Shown piece by piece: positions 23,570 through 31,568 of a stretch of DNA of 54,097 nucleotides. The notes below the pieces were generated by a model. That model had not been told where the DNA came from, did not search any database, and saw only the letters and a program-made list of their open reading frames with translations. The position numbers and the translations under genes were made by a program. The DNA comes from CAZYJR01 sp964647905. GTDB taxonomy: Bacteria; Desulfobacterota; DSM-4660; Desulfatiglandales; HGW-15. The stretch lies in contig CAZYJR010000026.1 in NCBI GenBank assembly GCA_964647905.1, positions 1-54,097 of the forward strand, given 5' to 3'. How positions within the stretch are numbered: the first letter of the stretch is position 1; each line of letters starts with the position of its first letter.

Positions 23570-23898
23570 ATTGCCCCCTTCACCAGGTTCAGGAAGGCCT
23601 CGGGTGGGCCCCTATCCTCCCTGAAGCGTCTTGCATCGAAGATCAGCCGGCCGCCTCTTTTCTCTATGTGAGTACTGCACAGCCTGCCGTTCAGGTAGTC
23701 CATATAAAGGCCATTATCCATCACCAGGCTTCTGAAGTCCACCCTGGAAGTCGGCACCTCGAAAGGATGAATAAACCAAGGAAGCGGGGACTCAGCGGTC
23801 TCGTATGAGATCCTTGCCACCTCTTCGAGGACCTCTTCCTCGGACCGCCACCCCGGGATAATCTCGATTAGATCCTTGTTGACTCGCCTGAACTCCAT
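23542..23898 (-). CDS. Small conserved-looking protein of unknown function upstream of arsM
   Basis: 118 residues starting at ATG 23898, with AAGG just upstream and a TATACT-like -10 further up. The sequence is mixed polar with VDFRSLVMDNGLYMDYLNGRL in the middle (quoted across two elements) and a basic end (GAIWKRKESTS). I recognise no domain, signal peptide or membrane segment. Its end overlaps arsM by 28 bp, so the two are probably co-translated. A role linked to arsenic or thiol chemistry would be a guess from position only; it has a single cysteine. Confidence 0.6.
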   Translation of the reverse strand: MEFRRVNKDLIEIIPGWRSEEEVLEEVARISYETAESPLPWFIHPFEVPTSRVDFRSLVMDNGLYMDYLNGRLCSTHIEKRGGRLIFDARRFREDRGPPEAFLNLVKGAIWKRKESTS

Positions 23899-24400
23899 TA
23901 TACCTTACCGCAACTTAGTATATAGCCAAACAGCAATTCATCTGCCTATTCCGAGCAGCGGCGCCCCCGCTTGCGTATTCCCCCAATCCGGACTCCCGGA
24001 TTCGGCATACACATATCTCTTTGCCCTTGAACATCATAATGATCCTGACCCGGTTCGCGTGTTATAAGGCTTTCATGGTTCTGGCAAAGACCCTCACCAC
24101 GATGAAGGCCCCAACTTAAATTCCTCTTGAGGAATATATTGGCCCACCGGCCCCATGTCAAGGCGCCTTCTGAAGCGGCCGTGACCGCGTAGGGGGAATC
24201 CCAAAGACACGCCCAGGGGAAAGCCCGTGGAACACGCCATAGAGCGGGATTACCCTTGCCCTCCAAGAGCCGTTATCATATATTACCCGGTAACAAATAT
24301 ATGTTTTTCGCAGAAGCCTATGAAGGCCTTCGGCCGGGCGGAAACGAAGCAGCATCAAGAAGGACTTTGATCAAGGGGACGAAGTCGGAGGGGAGCAGCC
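23899..24400. other. 502-bp intergenic region between divergent genes
   Basis: No gene is supported. It holds a -10-like TATACT for the arsM-side operon near 23915-23920 (- strand), a perfect palindrome TTCCTCTTGAGGAA at 24121-24134, and an 11-bp palindrome TTACCCGGTAA at 24283-24293 about 110 bp upstream of the nitroreductase. These could be operators. No tRNA-like cloverleaf was seen. Confidence 0.45.
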
Positions 24401-24955
24401 ATGGATGTTTCAGAAGCAATAGCAAAGAGAAAGAGTATCAGGGCCTATCTGAACAAACCGATTTCCAACGATGACCTGGAAAAGATCATCGAAGCCGGCA
24501 GGTGGGCGCCGAACGCAGGAGAATTCCAGATTTCAGTGGTTCGCAATCCTGATTTGCGACAAAAGATCAATGACCGGACGCATGAGGCCATGCTCAACTC
24601 GGGCATTGAGTTCTTGCAGCAGAGGGCGTCCCTGCAGGGGTATCAGCCGCTCTACGGTGCGCCGGTGCTGATCCTTCTCTCCGGGCCTGCAGACGCCCCC
24701 TACAGCGCCGTCAACACGGCGCTTGCCGCGGAGAACATGCTCCTTGCCGCAACGGGATTGGGCCTCGGGTCGTGCTTCATGATTTCCCCCACACTGGCGT
24801 TGAACGGCGAGGCCAACCGGGACCTGGCTCGAGAGGCCGGCATCCCGGACGCCCATACGCTTCAGTGCGCGGTCATCGTCGGCTACACCGCGGATGAGAA
24901 CAAGTTCTCCCTCGGCGAGCGAACCAGAAAGGGCTCTGTAAAATATATCGATTGA
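24401..24955 (+). CDS. Nitroreductase-family FMN oxidoreductase
   Basis: 184 residues of the nitroreductase fold. AIAKRKSIRAYLNKPIS at the N-terminus provides the FMN-contacting Arg-Ser/Lys motif, and GRWAPNAGEFQ and LGLGSCFMISP are family features. These dimeric enzymes reduce nitro compounds, quinones or other acceptors with NAD(P)H. The ATG is preceded by GGAGGGGAG. It is a single + strand gene facing the amidohydrolase. Substrate unknown. Confidence 0.88.
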   Translation: MDVSEAIAKRKSIRAYLNKPISNDDLEKIIEAGRWAPNAGEFQISVVRNPDLRQKINDRTHEAMLNSGIEFLQQRASLQGYQPLYGAPVLILLSGPADAPYSAVNTALAAENMLLAATGLGLGSCFMISPTLALNGEANRDLAREAGIPDAHTLQCAVIVGYTADENKFSLGERTRKGSVKYID

Positions 24956-24992
24956 ACAGAGCCCCGGGCTCAACAACTCACAAAGGCGCGCG

Positions 24993-26543
24993 TCATTTCG
25001 GCCCGAACCCGTCGATGCGGGAGTTGACCGGGAAATAGGGCCTGGTTTCCACCTCTCCGGACCAGCCGCGGTAGTACCGGATGACATGCTCCTGCAGTAC
25101 GTCCAGACCTCCGGCCATGGCCTCTTCCATCTCCGTCCTCGGCCTGCCCGAGGCCCGGGCCAGGCGCATGCCAAGGTCCTCCACGTCCACGGTCTTGACC
25201 TCGCCTCCTTGGACCACAATGCGGCCGTTGACAAGGACCGTGTCCACGTAACGGCCGCCCCCCCGGTAGAGAAGCACATCAATGGGATCGTGGGACGGGT
25301 CAGTGTAAGGCCAGCACATGGCATCGTAGTCCAGGAGCGCCATGTCGGCAAGGCGGCCCTTTTCCAGGCGCCCTATCATTCCTCCGAAGCCCAATAGCTC
25401 GGCTGAATTGGCAGTCGCCATACGGAAGACTTCCCTTGCCTGCAAGTGCTCGGAGTGAAGCTCCAGGGAAGGGATCCGATGGAGCAGATAGCAGACCTTC
25501 ATCTCCTGTATGAAGTCGTCGTCGTCATTGATGGACTTTCCGTCCAGGCCCAGGCCCACGTTCACCCCGGCCTTGAGCATGTGGAACGCTGGGGCTATGC
25601 CGTTTCTCACCCGCAGGTTGCAGGAGGGATGGTGGGTGACCGATGTCCGGGTCTCGGCCAGGAGCCTTATGTCCTCCTCGGTGGGCCAGACGCAGTGCCC
25701 TATTACCAGCCCGGGGCCCAGGAGGCCGATGCGCCCCATCCACGCGATCAGAGTCTCTTTCAGATACTTCAGCCCATAGACCTTTTGAAAAACGGACTGG
25801 ACCGCGTGGACGTGGATGGGACGATCCAGCTCTTCCGCCGCCGCCCTGACCGACCTCAGGAGCTCCTCGGTGGCCCACTGGGGTGCCAGGGGCCCGAAGC
25901 CTATTCGGCACATAGGGGAGTCGACCCGCCCGTGGAGCTCCTTGACCGCCTCCACGAAATTTTCCCCTGTCAATGCCCCTTCCGGAGCAGGGCGGGTGAC
26001 CGCCTCCCGGAGCTCCAGGGGAAGGCCCTCCAGGAACGCCTGGTTGTCACCGTAGACGAAGGGGTTGTCGTTCCGGACCCCGGGGTTGAACTGAAGGCGC
26101 ATCCCTGCGTCCTCATAGGCCCGGATCGCCTGGAGGTGCTCGTTTTCGTGGTCCGCGGGGTTTGCCGGGATGTGGTTGTGCATGGTGGTGGTCACACCGG
26201 ACTTGAGCAGCCGGACGGCTGACAGGGCGCAGTCGTCATAGGGCGAGACCGGTTTATACTTCCTGGTATCCAGGAGCCAGCTCTCCAGGGTGTTGTCCAG
26301 GGCTCCCCGCTGAAAATCGCTCAACCCCCGCCCGTGGCTGTGGCCGTTTACCAGGCCCGGGATGAGCAGGAACCTCCGCCCGCCGATCTCCTTGGCATCA
26401 GGGTGGCTCGATTTCACCTGATCATATGGGCCAACGTGTTCGATGGTCTCCCCGTCAATCAGCACAGCCCCGTCTTCCACGGCTGGCTGGTCAAAAGAGG
26501 GCATCAAACGCCCCGCCCTCACAATAGTCTTCTCCTGGCTCAT
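24993..26543 (-). CDS. Amidohydrolase (TrzA/AtzA/SsnA-type metal-dependent hydrolase)
   Basis: 516 residues. The metal ligands of the amidohydrolase superfamily are visible: NGHSHGRG (HxH), the later His in VIGHCVWP, VTHHPSCNLRVRNG, and the Asp in GLGLDGKSINDDDD. Members deaminate or dechlorinate N-heterocycles, guanine, SAH and similar substrates. ATG 26543 is chosen as the start of the beta-sandwich (TIVRAGRLMPSF). The gene is alone, with a palindromic operator-like sequence 45-65 bp upstream. The substrate cannot be told from the sequence; the length is slightly above the 440-480 typical of the group because of loops in the middle. Confidence 0.87.
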   Translation of the reverse strand: MSQEKTIVRAGRLMPSFDQPAVEDGAVLIDGETIEHVGPYDQVKSSHPDAKEIGGRRFLLIPGLVNGHSHGRGLSDFQRGALDNTLESWLLDTRKYKPVSPYDDCALSAVRLLKSGVTTTMHNHIPANPADHENEHLQAIRAYEDAGMRLQFNPGVRNDNPFVYGDNQAFLEGLPLELREAVTRPAPEGALTGENFVEAVKELHGRVDSPMCRIGFGPLAPQWATEELLRSVRAAAEELDRPIHVHAVQSVFQKVYGLKYLKETLIAWMGRIGLLGPGLVIGHCVWPTEEDIRLLAETRTSVTHHPSCNLRVRNGIAPAFHMLKAGVNVGLGLDGKSINDDDDFIQEMKVCYLLHRIPSLELHSEHLQAREVFRMATANSAELLGFGGMIGRLEKGRLADMALLDYDAMCWPYTDPSHDPIDVLLYRGGGRYVDTVLVNGRIVVQGGEVKTVDVEDLGMRLARASGRPRTEMEEAMAGGLDVLQEHVIRYYRGWSGEVETRPYFPVNSRIDGFGPK

Positions 26544-26586
26544 AAGCCGCCTCCCGGGTCCAGTATGGTCAACCTCAAACATCTTA

Positions 26587-26606
26587 TTGTATATACTATA
26601 ATACAA
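26587..26606. promoter_or_regulatory. Operator-like inverted repeat upstream of the amidohydrolase
   Basis: TTGTAT and ATACAA form 6-bp arms around an 8-bp AT-only-plus-C centre that also contains TATAAT/TATACT-like -10 sequences. It is 44-63 bp upstream of the ATG at 26543, where a repressor would overlap a promoter. The pattern is like that of GntR-family operators, but no such regulator is encoded nearby. Confidence 0.45.
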
Positions 26607-26657
26607 CTTCCCGGCAAGCTCTTTTTCGGGGGCCGAGAACAGTTCAGCGGAAAGGGA

Positions 26658-26685
26658 CCGCAGGCATCCTGCAAGACGCCTGCGG
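26658..26685 (-). terminator. Hairpin downstream of the Spy-like gene
   Basis: CCGCAGGC and GCCTGCGG form an 8-bp GC-rich stem with a 12-nt loop, 24 bp after the stop of the Spy-like gene. On the - strand it is followed by TCCCTTTCC, only a weak T-run, so termination may be inefficient or Rho-assisted. Confidence 0.45.
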
Positions 26686-26708
26686 CCAAAGAATGAAAAA
26701 AGTGGTTT

Positions 26709-27458
26709 CTAATGATGGAGTTCGGGCGAAGCTTCCCCGCTACCAGCAGCCGGCTCCTCCGGGGCGATTTCAACGGCCTCGCCGAGCTCGCACCAAGGCG
26801 GGCTCATCGACTCCCAGGCCGGGGGAAACGCCCCGTGGACGATCACACGCACGGCGTCGCGTTGAGAATCCGTGAGCAGGTCGAGTACATCAGCGTAAAG
26901 ATCGAGCGCCTCCTTCCGGATCCCAGCAGTTTCATCCGCCATTTCCTGCAACATGGCTTCAAGGTCATCCGGCATCCTCTCCATCCGCCTGACCGAGCGA
27001 TTGACCTGCATCATGAGCCCCTGCATTCGGGCCCTGTGCAGGGCTGCCGCCGCAAGATGCGAGGTCAACATATCCTCGATACGGTCCCTTTGCTCGCCCG
27101 TGAGATTGAGCTCGTCTCCGTGGTTCAGGATGCAGGCCACGACCCTCTGAAGAGAAGAGACCAATCTCGGCTTCCTGTATGGGGCTCTTTCTCCCTTCAT
27201 CCTGTTCATTTTCTGCATCTTGGTTTCATGCTTCTTCTGCATTTCCGCTAATACTGGACGTTTCATTTCACCAGCCTGCATCTTTTCGGCCATTTTCTTC
27301 TTTTTCATCATCATACGCTTATTGTAATCGATGTCAGAGGACTCCTCTGAAGCCGCAGGCTTGGCAACCTCAACATTCTCCTGCCCGAACGCGGGCATGC
27401 ACAGAATCACCGCCAGCGCCGTCCCCAGAACACTCCCAGCCATGAATTTACCAAACAT
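26709..27458 (-). CDS. Spy/CpxP-like periplasmic protein with LTxxQ motifs
   Basis: 249 residues with a signal peptide (MFGKFMAGSVLGTALAV, cleavage likely after PAFG). A Met/Lys-rich segment follows (about 45-90: NKRMMMKKKKMAEKMQ), then a helical region with two LTxxQ-type repeats, LTGEQRDRIEDM and LTDSQRDAVRV, as in Spy, CpxP and heavy-metal-sensor proteins such as CnrX/ZraP. It would be a periplasmic chaperone or metal-binding stress protein. The Met-rich segment could bind soft metals. It stands alone, with a hairpin after it. Confidence 0.72.
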   Translation of the reverse strand: MFGKFMAGSVLGTALAVILCMPAFGQENVEVAKPAASEESSDIDYNKRMMMKKKKMAEKMQAGEMKRPVLAEMQKKHETKMQKMNRMKGERAPYRKPRLVSSLQRVVACILNHGDELNLTGEQRDRIEDMLTSHLAAAALHRARMQGLMMQVNRSVRRMERMPDDLEAMLQEMADETAGIRKEALDLYADVLDLLTDSQRDAVRVIVHGAFPPAWESMSPPWCELGEAVEIAPEEPAAGSGEASPELHH

Positions 27459-27742
27459 AACGACCTCCTATAAAAGCTTGAGGTTATCCCGCCAAACACC
27501 TTCACACATAATCGATCGGACTCGGGCCCCGGCCCGCCCGGTGCGGGCGCATATGCGACCCTATTAATTTTACTGTGAAATCGAGTTTCATGCCAGGAGA
27601 ATCTCTGCCGGGGCTGTCCGGTTGTCAGGGAATCAAAAGGCGCTTGCCCACCATAAGCAAAGCTTATATAGGCATAAAATCAATTGCTTTGACAGGCTAA
27701 TGGAGGAGAAGAGAAGATTTGCGCCAAGAAAGGACGGCTCAC
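27459..27742. other. 284-bp divergent intergenic region
   Basis: Lies between the Spy-like gene and the redox operon. Its right half carries the LysR-type regulatory element described separately (27652-27694). A short open frame across 27700-27900 on the + strand is a shadow of the membrane oxidoreductase gene. Confidence 0.5.
27652..27694 (+). promoter_or_regulatory. LysR-type operator and -35 region of the ETF/redox operon
   Basis: ATAAGCAAAGCTTAT (27653-27667) is a perfect 15-bp T-N11-A palindrome of the LysR-box type. After a 6-bp variable spacer comes a conserved block (27674-27694) containing CAATTG and ending in TTTGACA. The block and its spacing recur at 50976-51018 in inverse orientation. 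If TTGACA (27689-27694) is the -35, the start site lies near 27724 and the box is centred near -64, the normal LysR activation position. The -10 is weak (GAAGAT), as expected for an activated promoter. Confidence 0.65.
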
Positions 27743-29698
27743 ATGATCCCATCCCGCGAAATGTACTGGCAGGTAGAGGGTGTTTTCCTTTTCTATCTCC
27801 TGGCTGTGCTGGCAGCGACGATCTTTGGGACGGGTATGGCCGCCCACATCTGGGTTTGGAAAAAGAACTCAAGGCCCGCGGATTTCTCTTTCCTGAGTGA
27901 CGCCTTCAAAAGGGCTGCCCTGGATACATTCCTCGGCCGGCGCCTTCTTAAAGGTGATTGGGCCGCCGGCGTCATGCATCTTCTCATCTTCTGGGGATTC
28001 CTGTCTCTTTTTATAGGGACTTGCTTATTGTTTATAGAGGAGTATCTATTTTCACTCCTAAAAGGCACCACCTACCTCGTCTATTCACTCTGCCTGGAGA
28101 TCGGAGGCCTCATGCTCATAGGCGGGATCCTGTGGGCCCTTGTTCGCCGATACATCCGGCGTGTTCCACGCCTGGAGAGGAGTACCGAAGACGCCCTGAT
28201 ACCGGTGTGGCTTTTGCTGGCAGGGCTCTCCGGCTTTATGGTGGAAGGGCTCAGACTGGCCTCCCGGCAGCCCGCCTGGGGAGAGTGGTCCTTTGCAGGC
28301 TGGTGGATCGGCTCGATGTTCTCACGTTCTTCCGCTGAAGGCCTGTACCCCTATCTCTGGTGGGGGCACGCGCTCCTGAGCCTGGGTTTCATAGCTGCAA
28401 TCCCCTTCACAAAGCTCTTCCATATCCTTGGGGCCCCGGTAGCCGTCTACTTCCAAGGAGCCGCCAAGCCCCTCAATCTGGACGTGGAACAAGGGGCCGC
28501 CGGATTCGACCTGAGCGATGCGGTCTTTTTCGACGCCTGTATGCGTTGCGGCCGGTGCGCGGAGGCCTGCCCTTCTGCAGGTGCAGGTGAACCCTTTTCA
28601 CCAAGGGATTTTGTCCAGGCCATGAGGGAAGCATTGTGGAAAGACAGTTTTCCATGGGGAGACATAAGGGTTCTTGGAAGGAATGATCCGGGATATGGGA
28701 ATGACGGCTTATGGTACTGCACCACCTGCCGTGCCTGCCTGGAGGTCTGCCCTGTTTACGGAGCGGCTTTTGACGCTGTCATGAAGCGGAGGATCGCCGC
28801 CGTAGAGGACGGTACCCATGTGCCCAAGCTCATGAACCAGACCCTGGAGAGAGTCTTCAAGTATGACAATCCGTGGGAGTCATCAAAGAAGAACCGTGGG
28901 GCCTGGGCTGAGGGGCTGGACCTGGTTGACCTGACAAAGAGAGGGGCTGAAGGGGATCTTTGCTACTTTGTCGGATGCACTACCGCCTTTGATGACACTG
29001 CACGGGGGATAGCACTTTCCTTTTCCAGGATCCTACGGGCGGCACAGGTCAACTTCGGCATCTTGGGCAAAAAGGAGCCCTGCTGCGGAGACATCGCCAG
29101 GCGTTCAGGTGAAGTGGGTCTCTTTGTAGAGCAGATGGAAAAATGCCGGGATCTTTTTGATAAATACGGCATTACCGAAGTGGTGACTTCTTCTCCCCAT
29201 TGCTTTCATGCGTTTAGAAATGAATACCCTGAAAAGTCTTTCAATACCCGCCACTACACAATGCTCCTCAGTGAATTGATCAATGATGGAAGACTAAGAC
29301 TCAGGGAAGGGCCGAAAACCACAGTCACATTCCATGATCCCTGCTATCTCGGCCGCTACAACCGGGTCTTCGATATGCCAAGAGACATTATACGCTCCAT
29401 ACCGGGGGTGGAGCTGGTGGAGATGGCCCATTACGGCCCGGACAGCCTCTGCTGCGGTGGAGGTGGAGGAAGAATGTGGCAGGACCTGCCCGGGGGACAG
29501 GTCAAGATGAGCGAGGTCCGTATCAGGGAGGCCGAGGCCACCGGGGCGGGGATACTGGTCACTGCATGTCCTCTCTGCCGCATAATGCTGGAGGACGCCC
29601 GCAAGGCCGCGGGCCTGACTCAAACACTCCAGGTAATGGACCTCAATGAGTTGGTCGTGAGGTTCCTGCAGGAGGACCAAGGAGCTATCGGCTCCTGA
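27743..29698 (+). CDS. Membrane-bound ETF:(mena)quinone oxidoreductase (NarI-like/HdrD-like fusion)
   Basis: 651 residues. The N-terminal third has about six hydrophobic helices of the NarI/DUF224 type (first at residues 8-35; MHLLIFWGFLSLFIGTCLL; others to about 250). Two [4Fe-4S] motifs follow, CMRCGRCAEACPS and CTTCRACLEVCPV, then two cysteine-rich CCG domains: KEPCCGDIARR and FHDPCYLGR with DSLCCGGGGGRMW, as in HdrD. This architecture is known in syntrophs as an enzyme passing electrons from reduced ETF to menaquinone, and etfA and etfB follow it directly. I chose ATG 27743, which starts the first membrane segment and has AGGA upstream. Confidence 0.88.
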   Translation: MIPSREMYWQVEGVFLFYLLAVLAATIFGTGMAAHIWVWKKNSRPADFSFLSDAFKRAALDTFLGRRLLKGDWAAGVMHLLIFWGFLSLFIGTCLLFIEEYLFSLLKGTTYLVYSLCLEIGGLMLIGGILWALVRRYIRRVPRLERSTEDALIPVWLLLAGLSGFMVEGLRLASRQPAWGEWSFAGWWIGSMFSRSSAEGLYPYLWWGHALLSLGFIAAIPFTKLFHILGAPVAVYFQGAAKPLNLDVEQGAAGFDLSDAVFFDACMRCGRCAEACPSAGAGEPFSPRDFVQAMREALWKDSFPWGDIRVLGRNDPGYGNDGLWYCTTCRACLEVCPVYGAAFDAVMKRRIAAVEDGTHVPKLMNQTLERVFKYDNPWESSKKNRGAWAEGLDLVDLTKRGAEGDLCYFVGCTTAFDDTARGIALSFSRILRAAQVNFGILGKKEPCCGDIARRSGEVGLFVEQMEKCRDLFDKYGITEVVTSSPHCFHAFRNEYPEKSFNTRHYTMLLSELINDGRLRLREGPKTTVTFHDPCYLGRYNRVFDMPRDIIRSIPGVELVEMAHYGPDSLCCGGGGGRMWQDLPGGQVKMSEVRIREAEATGAGILVTACPLCRIMLEDARKAAGLTQTLQVMDLNELVVRFLQEDQGAIGS

Positions 29699-29728
29699 GC
29701 CGGCGGTTATTGCTTGAGGAGGATGACG

Positions 29729-30718
29729 ATGGGAGATGTCTTGATACTGGGAGAGATGAAAGAGGGATCCATGGACACCAAAACCCTCGAGCTGCTGGGG
29801 GCGGGGAGAGAGCTTGCCGGCGATGCAGGCGGGGGCCTTTCCCTGGTGTTGGCCGGGGATTCGGTTTCAAGGGCGGCTGAAGATGCGGCGCCCTACGGCC
29901 CGGATCGCATTTACAAGCTCGAGCACCCTCTGTTGAAGGGTTTTTTGCCTGATCTCTGGCTTGCGGCCTTGGAACAGGCCTGCAAGCGTATCAACCCGCA
30001 GATTCTTATCATGAGCCATGTCCCCACAGGCATGGAACTGGCCCCGAGGTTGGCATTCCGGCTGAATACGGGGTTGACCACCGATTGCATCGCGCTTTCC
30101 ATCGATCCCGCCGACGGCCTGCTGAAGAGGACCAAACCGGTCTCCGGGGGCAACGCGATATCGGTGTTCAAATGCCCAGGGGAGCCGCAAATGGCGACCA
30201 TAAGGGCGAAGGTCTTCAAGCCGGCCGAGCCGGGCGAGGGAAAGGCCGAGATCGTGGATATCACTCCCGAGCTGGACGAATCCATGAACAAGGTGGAATC
30301 CATCGAAGTGGTCAAGGAGGATGTGATCTCCCTGGAGAGTGCAAACGTCGTGGTCGCAGGGGGGGCCGGGCTGGGTGAGGAGGAGGGATTCGAGCTGCTG
30401 GAAGAGCTGGCCGAGGCGCTCAGAAAACCATTCGGGAATGTGATGATCGGGTGCAGCAGAGTGGCCGTGGACAAGGGCTGGATCTCTTCAGACCACCAGG
30501 TGGGTCTCACAGGCAGCATGATTTCGCCTGATATTTACATCGCAGTTGGTATATCGGGTGCCATTCAACACCTGGTCGGGATGATCCACTCCAAGAAGAT
30601 AATCGCCGTCAACACCGATCAGGGCTGCAACATGTTCAAGGTGGCCGATTACGGGGTGGTCGAAGATTATGAAAAGGTCATCCCGGAGCTCCTGAAAAGA
30701 TTGGAGGAATCGTCATGA
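29729..30718 (+). CDS. etfA: Electron transfer flavoprotein alpha subunit
   Basis: 329 residues. The C-terminal FAD domain has VAVDKGWISSDHQVGLTG, YIAVGISGAIQHLVGM and KIIAVNTDQGCNMF, all standard EtfA motifs. The start at 29729 is preceded by GAGGAGG. It lies 30 bp after the membrane oxidoreductase gene and overlaps etfB by 4 bp (ATGA). It accepts electrons from acyl-CoA dehydrogenases or similar flavoproteins and hands them to the upstream membrane protein. No acyl-CoA dehydrogenase is encoded in the window, so the donor may be the CrtI-like flavoprotein or lie elsewhere. Confidence 0.95.
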   Translation: MGDVLILGEMKEGSMDTKTLELLGAGRELAGDAGGGLSLVLAGDSVSRAAEDAAPYGPDRIYKLEHPLLKGFLPDLWLAALEQACKRINPQILIMSHVPTGMELAPRLAFRLNTGLTTDCIALSIDPADGLLKRTKPVSGGNAISVFKCPGEPQMATIRAKVFKPAEPGEGKAEIVDITPELDESMNKVESIEVVKEDVISLESANVVVAGGAGLGEEEGFELLEELAEALRKPFGNVMIGCSRVAVDKGWISSDHQVGLTGSMISPDIYIAVGISGAIQHLVGMIHSKKIIAVNTDQGCNMFKVADYGVVEDYEKVIPELLKRLEESS

Positions 30719-31506
30719 CGGACTTGAAGATAATCGTCTGCGCCAAGCAGATTCCCGACCCCGAAGCCCCTTTGTCAGACGTAAGCGTGGATGCCGAAGA
30801 CAAGGAAGTGATCGTGGACGCACCGGACGTCATCAACCCGTTTGATGAAAACGCCCTGGAGGCGGCTCTCCGGCTTCAGGAACAAGTGGGAGGGAAGGTG
30901 ACGGTTCTCAGTTTGGGCAAAAAGGTCTCGGACACGGTACTGCGAAAGAGCCTGGCGGCCGGTGCCGACGAGTTGATCCTCCTTCAAGACCACGCCTTTG
31001 AAAAGCTCGACAGCCGATCCATCGCCTTTGCCCTGGCCGATGCGATCAGGAAGATAGGGGGATACGATTTGATATTGACAGGCAGGCAGGCCGGAGACTG
31101 GGACTCGGGCCAGGTCGGCCTGATCTTGGCTGAAATCCTGGGACTCCCCTGCATCAGTCTGGCACGGGAAATAGAGGTGGAAAACGGAACCTTAGTGGTA
31201 AAGAAAAACATTTCCATAGGGTATGAAAAGGTCCGGGCCGAGATGCCCGCATTGGTGACTGTCAGCAATGAGATCGGAGAGCTGAGATATATCTCGAGGA
31301 CCAAGATGATGCAAATGATGAGAAAGGCCAGGTCCATTCCTTCATGGAGCAGTGATGATTTTCTCTCCGATAAGGGATCCCTTATGAGAATGGACATTGT
31401 AGAGATCTCTTCCCCGCCGGACATGAGCAGGGATTGTGAGTTCATAGAAGGCGCCCCTGAAGAGAAAGCTCAAAAACTGGCAGACATTTTCAAATCACTT
31501 CAATAA
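30715..31506 (+). CDS. etfB: Electron transfer flavoprotein beta subunit
   Basis: 263 residues, normal for EtfB. IIVCAKQIPDP at the N-terminus, INPFDENALEAALRL, LTGRQAGDWDSGQVGLILAE (AMP/FAD-binding loop) and AEMPALVTVSNEIGELRY are conserved. The ATG overlaps the etfA stop. It forms the ETF heterodimer. Nothing specific marks it as bifurcating or non-bifurcating without alignment. Confidence 0.95.
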   Translation: MTDLKIIVCAKQIPDPEAPLSDVSVDAEDKEVIVDAPDVINPFDENALEAALRLQEQVGGKVTVLSLGKKVSDTVLRKSLAAGADELILLQDHAFEKLDSRSIAFALADAIRKIGGYDLILTGRQAGDWDSGQVGLILAEILGLPCISLAREIEVENGTLVVKKNISIGYEKVRAEMPALVTVSNEIGELRYISRTKMMQMMRKARSIPSWSSDDFLSDKGSLMRMDIVEISSPPDMSRDCEFIEGAPEEKAQKLADIFKSLQ

Positions 31507-31568
31507 CTTCTCAGCAGTAGCGAGACGGGATTTGATCGATTTACATAAATATACAGGAGGTGAATGCA

